Below are positions 57,857 through 64,000 of a DNA stretch of 64,000 nt, in pieces (within the stretch, counting starts at the first letter, position 1; each line of letters begins with the position of its first letter). The DNA is from Ryuthela nishihirai (taxonomy: Eukaryota > Arthropoda > Arachnida > Araneae > Heptathelidae): NCBI GenBank assembly GCA_038380435.1, contig JAWZYU010000714.1, forward strand, positions 18,001 through 82,000, read 5' to 3'. Under the pieces are notes generated by a model. It was given only the letters and a program-made list of their open reading frames with translations, was not told the origin of the DNA and did not search any database. Made by a program: the position numbers and the translations under genes.

Positions 57857-57933
57857 ACAGTCGTATCAGAAAAATATGACCACCTACCATACATATACTA
57901 TGGTAGGTGGTCATATTATTCTGATACGACTGT
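57857..57933. mobile_element. 77-bp palindromic MITE
   Basis: ACAGTCGTATCAGAA.. pairs with ..TTCTGATACGACTGT. Arms of about 34 bp, loop ACATATACT. One arm recurs at 51391-51414. Confidence 0.75.
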
Positions 57934-58133
57934 GTATATACCATAATGAGAAATAATAAAGTATTATTATTATTAGCAGGAAAAATGTTACTGTAACTGG
58001 GCCATTGATGTTCATGGTGGCTCATCTCACTGATATTGTAACGTATGAACGGAGACTACAGTGCAGATGATAATATCAGCGTTCAATGAAAAGGAAGTTA
58101 CAAAGGTTTGTGCAAAGACCATTTGACTTACAA

Positions 58134-58520
58134 GGTTGGGTTGTTTTACCTCTGAGCGGCACTTTTTTGCACACCATGGGCTAAATGGCCAGGTCACATG
58201 GACCCCGAAGGCTCAGAGAAGGTTGGGGGAGGGGACCCACTGGAACAGCTGTTGGGAGACAGATGGTAGCCTCCCGTCAAGGCCATCCAGCGTGTTCTTT
58301 AACGTGCACAGGGTATGGCTCTCCCGAACACGGAGCCACGGCTTAACGTCCCATCCGACGGACGGCTGCCTTTCCAAGCCCATCAGTGTCCCCTACTGAC
58401 CGTGGGCAGAGCGGGGAATTTTTGCGGAGATAAATCTCAACGCTGACCCAGCTGGGACTCTAACCTGGGAACTACAGATTACGAGCCTAGCGCGCTACCG
58501 ACTGAGCCACCCCCACCCCC
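58134..58520 (-). mobile_element. tRNA-SINE, full length
   Basis: Perfect 14-bp target duplications CATTTGACTTACAA (58120-58133 and 58521-58534). It directly precedes the recognisable Tc1 transposase sequence. Confidence 0.92.
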
Positions 58521-58523
58521 CAT

Positions 58524-59440
58524 TTGACTTACAAAATGATACGACTGGGCTATGGTAGTAGACTCTCACATCGAGTACTTTTGTTAACTGCACGTCACAA
58601 GGCTATGAGACAGAAGTGGGAAAAGAAACATCGCCAATGGACAGTGGAAGACTGGAAACGGGTAGCTTGGTCATCTAATTCGACGTTCCAACTACAATAC
58701 GTTGATGGAAAGTTGCGTGTCTGACATACACCAATCGAGGACATGGACCCCCAACTGCCAACGTCGGATGTTACAGGCTGGTGGAGGCAGCGTTATTTAT
58801 GTAACATTCTGGAGTGTGTTTACATGGGCCAGCTTGGGGCCTCTTGTACCTCTTTGAGTTGAGATGGGTTGAGAGAGTTGAGATGGATGTTTCACCTCTG
58901 AGCAGCACTGTTTCACACACAATGGGCTAAACAGCCAGATGAGAAAGATCCGGAAGGCTCAGAGAAGGCAGGGGGGAGGGGAACCACTGGAACAGCTATT
59001 GGGTGATATATGTTAGCCTCCTATCAAGACCATTCAGTATGTTCTTTAACATGCACGTACAGCGTTAAAGTATACACATATACGTTAAAGTATGTGTATA
59101 CTTTAACGGAACGACGGCTTAACGCCCCATCAGACAGACAGCAGCCTTTCTGAGCCCATAGGTGTCCCTACTGACCGTTGCTGGGGGAAGTTGCAAAGAT
59201 AAATCTCAACGCAGGCACAGCTGGAACTGGAACCTGGGAACAGCAACTTGCGAGCCTAGCGCACTACCGACTGAGTAGCCGAAGCGCAACTGAGAGTTGC
59301 CGGTGGTGACTGGCAACTCTCAGCGATTTACGAGTTGCTCTCCTGGAATCACGGGCCTCAAATACCATACGAACGTTTCCAACACTTTGTAGAGTCCATG
59401 CTATGACGTGTTGCTGCTGTTGCGAAGATGAAATGTTATT
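58524..59440 (+). pseudogene. Tc1-like transposase relic, split by a SINE
   Basis: 58536-58720 reads GYGSRLSHRVLLLTARHK.. and WTVEDWKRVAWS, the region leading to the first catalytic Asp of Tc1 transposases. After a TGA and a frame change, 58767-58856 reads LQAGGGSV..FWSVFTWASLGPLVPL. A SINE then intervenes, and 59330-59435 reads QIPYERFQHFVESM..RVAAV, the C-terminus. Frameshifts, stops and a missing central part make it non-functional. Small hairpin at 59290-59301 and 59312-59323. Confidence 0.8.
58863..59278 (-). mobile_element. tRNA-SINE, diverged, inserted in the Tc1 relic
   Basis: Full outline with many changes. The usual CACAGGGTATGG region is replaced by a perfect 18-bp inverted repeat CGTTAAAGTATACACATA (59063-59080 and 59091-59108). 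Confidence 0.78.
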
Positions 59441-59689
59441 AGGTGAGTGTATGTAATAAATTTCCTTTAAGTTTATAAAAAAAAAGAATAAATCAGTACC
59501 CTTCAAGCAGCTGGTTATATATAATATGAAGTGTAAATATAAACTCATCAGCATTTTCCGGTTATTCAACGGCTTCTGATGTCATCAAATACGAGCTCCA
59601 GGTTTTGTACTTCAGTCAAATAAGAATTTATTTGCACCTAATTTATAACGCATTAAATATAGTTATTAATATTACTGTGTCATACTTAC

Positions 59690-59878
59690 CAGGCCCCTTC
59701 TTACACTCACAAGAAGGGCAAGGTTCACCAGGAAGCTGTTTAATCTCGCATCCCGGCTCATCGCACTTCGGTGGGGAACAGAGTGGTTTACAATCGCAAA
59801 ACGGGCATCCCGTTGGAGACGTTACCTCTCGGCATCCGGGAGAACATTTCACAGGATCACAACCCGGTAGAGGGCGTA
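59690..59878 (-). CDS. Gene B exon: two antistasin-like modules
   Basis: A 189-bp exon, phase 1 to phase 1; acceptor GTCTTAACAG, perfect donor CCTG|GTAAGTATG. It encodes 63 residues: RPLPGCDPVKCSPGC..GCPFCDC followed by CSPPKCDEPGC..CPSCEC. The linker between the modules is two residues, which suggests rigidly paired inhibitor units as in antistasin-type proteins. Near-twin of the exon at 55838-56029. Upstream in the intron are (GGT)n and a 35-G run. Confidence 0.83.
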
Positions 59879-59925
59879 CTGTTAAGACAAGAAATATGTT
59901 AGTACCAACCAGGGCCGGATGTAAG

Positions 59926-59954
59926 GTGATGGTGGTGGTGGTGGTGGTGGTGGT

Positions 59955-59989
<35 letters not shown>
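59926..59989. repeat. (GGT)n followed by a 35-base G-run
   Basis: Low-complexity tract at 59926-59989, G-run 59955-59989. Length in the assembly may be unreliable. Lies about 50 bp upstream of the exon acceptor at 59879 on the minus strand, where it reads as a C-run and would add to the pyrimidine tract. Confidence 0.9.
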
Positions 59990-60492
59990 CGACACACATC
60001 ACTAAGCAAACTTTGTGATCTCCACTACTGAGATTTTCCACGTATTTAATTTAAGTTTCTACGCAACACTCTGGTAACTTTTTTGAAGTTATATTCTGCT
60101 TTTCGACCAAAAAGATCGTTTGAAATTATACAAAAATATTCACACAAATTATATTCAAATATTCACACAGAATGAATTATTTTTTAAAATTGTGGATTTA
60201 TCTCAATGCGTTTTTTTAAAGTGAATATCAATCATTGAGTTTTCAAATCAGGTTTTTTTTTTCGCCATCTGAAGTTATTTTTTTATTCATCCATCAATAA
60301 CACTGGGCAACAAATTTTCATAAAAGTCATGCCTCTGAGATAAAAGGAGCCATTTCTTAAAGATTTCAAGGTGCTGAACACGAATATGACAATGAAAATA
60401 CAAAATTAGCTACGATTTCTGAGAAATCTGCAATAGTTTTTTATATAACAGAGTAATACGTACATATGACATGTGTTGGTAAAACTCCGCTT
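59990..60492. other. AT-rich intronic stretch
   Basis: Nothing recognised apart from T-runs. Confidence 0.35.
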
Positions 60493-61540
60493 CTACTTCC
60501 GACGTCGCTTTGTCCGTCGCTTATACAGCTGCTCAGGATCATCTCTGGCGAGCGTCCAACAGTAGTCAGCCAACATTGAAGTGAACCAGTTTCCCCTGGT
60601 ATCGTTTCTCCATCGTTGCAATGTCCTGGTGAAAACGTTCACCGTGTTCATCACTAACCATGCCGCAGTTGTCGGGGAAGAAATCTAAGTGGGAATGGAG
60701 AATGTGGATCTTTAAGGACATATTGCAGCCAAGTTTGTGATACAGAGACAACATGTCCTTAACCAGTTTCTTGTAGTTGTCTGCCCTAACATTCCCGAGG
60801 AAATTAGTTGACACCAGACGAAACGCATCCCAAGACTTTTTCTTGTCACCCTGAAGCAGGTTGTCGAACATCTGGTCTCTGAACAGCTCGCGAATCTGAG
60901 GACCCACAAAAATTCCCTCTTTAATTTTCGCTTAGCTGAGTCGAGGATATTTGTCAGCCAAGTACTTGAAAGCTGATGCACCGAGTTTGATGTGAAGGTG
61001 GTGTTGCATTATGCAGCAACACCACCTTGAGATTCAATTTCGAGGAGTCTAAGAATAATTGCCATTCTTGAGGGTCATGTTTGATTCCGAGGGCATTCAT
61101 CAGGCCATCTACATCGGAGCAGAAAACAAGGTCATCTTCCTTTCTGAAGTAAGGCACAAACTGCTCATGACGAGTTCGAAACAAAGTCACACGGACATTT
61201 TCCTTGAGAAGATTCCATTGTTTAAGTCGTGATCCAAGTAACTCTGCTTTGGCCTTGGACAGCTCCAGATCGCGAACAAGATTGTTCATTTCTTCTTTGG
61301 TGAGCATGTGTGGCGCAGATGATGCACCGTGGCAGACGTATGGATCATCATTAGACACCGAAGGCTGCCGAGAACCCAACGTCAGTTCGCCTCCCTCCTC
61401 ATCGTCTGAATCGATGGAAAAATTCTTTTGGAGGTTTGGGAACGGGAAGGCCTTTGCTCTGCGGAATTGGTCAGAGAGCAGATTGTATATTCGGGTATGA
61501 TATTGTCCACTTATTTTTCCTTGTGATGCCTTCAGAAAAC
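60493..61540 (-). pseudogene. Decayed copy of a multi-copy ORF family of unknown function
   Basis: From 61540 the minus strand reads QYHTRIYNLLSDQFRRAKAF, then a DSDDEEGG stretch, LSKAKAELLGSRLKQWNLL, RKEDDLVFC, KHDPQEWQLFLDSSK and LKVVLLHN. It then jumps to GASAFKYLADKYPRLS, a stop, AKIKEGIFVGPQIREL, FLGNVRADNYKKLV, CNMSLKIHILHSHLDFFP and GERFHQDIATMEKRYQG. After a frameshift it ends MLADYCWTLARDDPEQLYKRR and TAG at 60495. I know this layout from many near-identical unnamed arthropod and cnidarian proteins that behave like a mobile element. About 100 or more central residues are deleted. Confidence 0.75.
60995..61028. repeat. 13-bp hairpin at the deletion joint of the ORF relic
   Basis: AAGGTGGTGTTGC (60995-61007) and its inverse (61016-61028) lie exactly where the central part of the coding region is missing. 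Confidence 0.85.
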
Positions 61541-61546
61541 AGGTGG

Positions 61547-61937
61547 TTGGGTTGTTTGGGTTGTTTTACCTCTGAGCGGCACTTTTTTGCACACCATGGG
61601 CTAAATGGCCAGGTCACATGGACCCCGAAGGCTCAGAGAAGGTTGGGGGAGGGGACCCACTGGAACAGCTGTTGGGAGACAGATGGTAGCCTCCCGTCAA
61701 GGCCATCCAGCGTGTTCTTTAACGTGCACAGGGTGTGGCTCTCCCGTACATGGGGCCACGGCTTAACGTCCCATCCGACGGACGGCGGCCTTTCCAAGCC
61801 CATCGGTGTCCCCTACTGACCGTGGGCAGGGCGGGGAATTTTGCGGAGATAAATCTCAACGCTGACCCAGCTGGGACTCGAACCTGGGAACTACAGATTA
61901 CGAGCCTGGCGCGCTACCGACTGAGCCACCCCCGCCC
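61547..61937 (-). mobile_element. tRNA-SINE, full length, near the 5' end of the ORF relic
   Basis: Complete copy with a doubled tail (GGTTGGGTTGTTTGGGTTG). Beyond it the minus strand may resume coding (KYRFLAKC at about 61967-61943), which would place the SINE inside the coding region of the relic. Confidence 0.88.
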
Positions 61938-62207
61938 CAGACACTTAGCAAGAAAGCGATATTTGACAGACTAGAAATTAAAACAAGGATTTCCTAATTA
62001 CATAGTAGGCGCTCTATGAACTGAACAACTTATTACTTTATTTGGTAAGAAAAGCTCGATATAATAAGAGTCCAAGGTTGCCAAGCGAGTCCAAGGGTTC
62101 GCAGGAAAGGAGTTTTTGAAACCTAATTATTCACTTAAAACTAAAGCATAATGTTATTAATAGGTGGAGGGCGATAGTTACATAGACAATGACAGATAGG
62201 AGCTAAC

Positions 62208-62381
62208 CTTGGGAAGCACATCGACAGACGGGACAAGTCTCTCCAGGGACAATCGTTACTTCGCACCCCACCATCAATGGGCAAGCTGGAATTGGACATT
62301 TTGGATTGCAGACACACGTTGGACACTTGTCGGGAGATCTAGCATAGTAGCAGTTACGACCACATTCCAGGGGTTCACAGA
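62208..62381 (-). CDS. Gene B exon: two antistasin-like modules
   Basis: A 174-bp exon, phase 1 to phase 1; acceptor TTTTCAACAG, donor CAAG|GTTAGC (weaker than its sisters). It encodes 58 residues: CEPLECGRNCYYARSPDKC.. and CPIPACPLMVGC..CPVCRC. The A-type module lacks the usual Gly before its fourth cysteine. The B-type linker (NPK) differs from the KPL/GEPL of the next exons. It is the first clear inhibitor exon of gene B in this window. Confidence 0.8.
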
Positions 62382-62565
62382 CTGTTGAAAACAAAACGTT
62401 AGATTTCATAGAGAAGTTCAAAAAGACAAGTTCACAGGTCAGTTCAAAATAAATATCCATATATTATTTACGAAATCAATGTTTTTTCAGCTTCCTAGAT
62501 TTGAATGATTCTAAGCAATCGTCTTTTAGATTTTCAACCTTCGCTGGACTGCGCTCCCTCTAATA

Positions 62566-63010
62566 CAGTGTCTCGCAAACTTTTTTACTCTGCGGCACAC
62601 TGAATCTAATTTTTTTTTCCGCGGCACTCTCAATTTAATTTTTTTTCCGCGGCACACCTAAAAAAGAATAAAAGCAAACTCTATATAATCGTCATTATAT
62701 TTGCGCTTTGTTGAAGTCATCAGCCTGGTTTTACTTGAAGATTTGTTCTCGTTCTTTAATTCATAACTCGGTGTTTGTTTTAAATATTTGTCCATTCTAT
62801 GGCTTGAAATAATCAAAAATTAATACCAAAATTTGGAAAAAGCTTGATAAATACTTACAAGATCCCAGTTGATAAAATCTGAAAGATTTTTATTAAAGCA
62901 CGTCGATAACACAAGTCAAGTCAAAATGAAATCTTTGGAATATCTAGTGTCAATTTGAAAATCTCTCGCGGCACACTACTGTGCCGCGGCGCACAGTTTG
63001 CGAGACACTG
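62566..63010 (-). mobile_element. Non-autonomous hAT-like element, copy 2
   Basis: Ends CAGTGTCTCGCAAAC and GTTTGCGAGACACTG with a perfect 8-bp target duplication CTCTAATA (62558-62565 and 63011-63018), diagnostic of hAT transposition. Inverted relative of 46339-46737; each end carries extra GCGGCACAC repeats. Confidence 0.92.
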
Positions 63011-63018
63011 CTCTAATA

Positions 63019-63526
63019 TGTGGACATTTCATGGTAGAATTAAATTTTCTGATGTGGTGTAACACATAGCATAGTTTTAATACTTTTAGGGTACATAACT
63101 GTTGGAATATAATTTCCGTTTAGTCGTTCTTTTAATTTGTTCGGCGATGCTGAATTTTGGTATGAGAGTTTATATTCCGGTCAACGCTCATTGGTTCATT
63201 CGTCTTTAAAGTAAATCTCACTTCTTTTTTTTAATATGATCCTTTTTTCATTGACAGGACGGAAAAACAGGATTTTGAATTAATAGGGATGCAGAAAAAA
63301 GAGTTTTGCATTAATAGAGATGCGGAAACAGCAGATGAATTGACAGGGGTTGTACCAAATTTATTTCACAAATCAGGAGAATTTTTCACTTATAAAGGAT
63401 CATATTATTACACATAGAGGGCGTTGAACTCTAGGCCCATAAAATTACGGATAAAAAATGCTTTTCAAAGACATTTTGAAGTATCTCAAAATAAAAATAT
63501 ACACTGAGATGCCAGTATATTACGTA
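63019..63526. other. AT-rich stretch
   Basis: Loosely repeated phrases around 63255-63350 (GGAAAAACAG, GAATTAATAGGGATGC). No exon recognised. Confidence 0.35.
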
Positions 63527-63778
63527 CAGTCGCTCAAAAAAGTGTCCGAACACTGTGGTTGATTAGAGAATTCAAAAAAAATATCTGGCAACGATTTTTT
63601 TAGAAATTAGTGATCTGGCAACCTTCGTGTCACGTGACAAGGTTGCCAGATCACTAATTTCTAAAAAAAAAACCGTTGCCAGATATTTTTTCTGAATTCT
63701 GTAATCAACCAACTTACAACCCAATTATCAAGTATTCGAATATCAACCCCAATATTCGAATACTTTTTTGAGCGACAG
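63527..63778. mobile_element. Tc1-type MITE (short form, altered right end)
   Basis: CAGTCGCTCAAAAAAG at the left and GAGCGACAG at the right, with TA flanks (63525-63526 and 63779-63780). The right arm has an extra AT-rich insert containing TATTCGAATA repeats. Confidence 0.8.
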
Positions 63779-63924
63779 TACATTGGAAAGATCTACGCTG
63801 AGATTATTTCAGCCATATTTCGCAAATGTCGAATTTTGGGGAGGTTTTGCTTTTTTTCACAAACTTAAAATGCACCTTAATGGCAAGTCTTTTTACACAC
63901 TATAAAAGGTAACCTTTATCTCAC

Positions 63925-63966
63925 CTGATATCGTGTTCCTATCGACAAAAATGTATGGTTTAGGAA
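63925..63966 (-). CDS. Possible small gene B exon (42 bp)
   Basis: Strong splice signals enclose 42 bases: acceptor CTTATTTTTCAG and donor ATCAG|GTGAGAT. Read phase 1 to phase 1 it is open (PKPYIFVDRNTIS) and would join in frame to the exon at 62381 with a Val at the junction. There is no cysteine, so it would be a linker between an upstream signal-peptide exon (outside the window) and the inhibitor modules. The call rests only on splice signals and phase. Confidence 0.35.
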
Positions 63967-64000
63967 CTGAAAAATAAGATTGTTATTTTAAAGCTTTTCA

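Noticed and set aside
59643..60041. 132-codon minus-strand frame including Thr and Pro runs as an exon
   Set aside because: The runs are the translated GGT/G tract of the intron. Only 59690-59878 lies between splice sites.

Overview
This window looks like gene-poor, repeat-rich nuclear DNA of an animal, most likely an arthropod and possibly an arachnid. The lineage is inferred from the mix of repeats and from the cysteine-rich exons; no diagnostic gene fixes it. There is no sign of prokaryotic gene organisation. Almost every open frame of 60-180 codons lies inside an interspersed repeat or a satellite unit and is not a gene.

Layout. 1-8194 is a mosaic of tRNA-headed SINEs, fold-back (MITE-like) elements and hAT-like fragments. 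8195-32110, 37% of the window, is one uninterrupted head-to-tail satellite of about 185 units of 128 bp. Each unit begins with a sequence resembling a hAT transposon terminus (CAGTGGTTCTCAACC). The array shows several scales of higher-order repetition: 13-mer, dimer, pentamer, about 22-mer and 8-mer. It is broken once, by a Tc1-type MITE inserted cleanly at a TA.

From 33.5 kb to the right edge the minus strand carries what I interpret as two neighbouring multi-exon genes for secreted, antistasin-like (six-cysteine module) proteins. Gene A (exons 42135-42078, 39560-39459, 37218-37048, 33640-33480) appears complete: TATA box, signal-peptide exon, four antistasin-like modules and a stop. Gene B (exons 63966-63925, 62381-62208, 59878-59690, 56029-55838, 52413-52213 and a 3' exon from 46204) has eight modules and its 5' end lies outside the window. 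All internal exon junctions are phase 1, so exons can be duplicated or shuffled without breaking frame. The exons at 55.8 and 59.7 kb look like a recent duplication.

The introns are full of mobile DNA: about 30 copies or pieces of one SINE family with a tRNA-like head (many with clear 11-14 bp target duplications), two other tRNA-containing repeats, TA-flanked palindromic MITEs, a pair of non-autonomous hAT elements, a broken RTE-like LINE, a Tc1 transposase relic split by two SINEs, a Helitron helicase scrap, and a decayed copy of a multi-copy ORF family of unknown function. Several nested insertions give relative ages. Assignments rest on motif recognition and hand alignment; no database search was possible.
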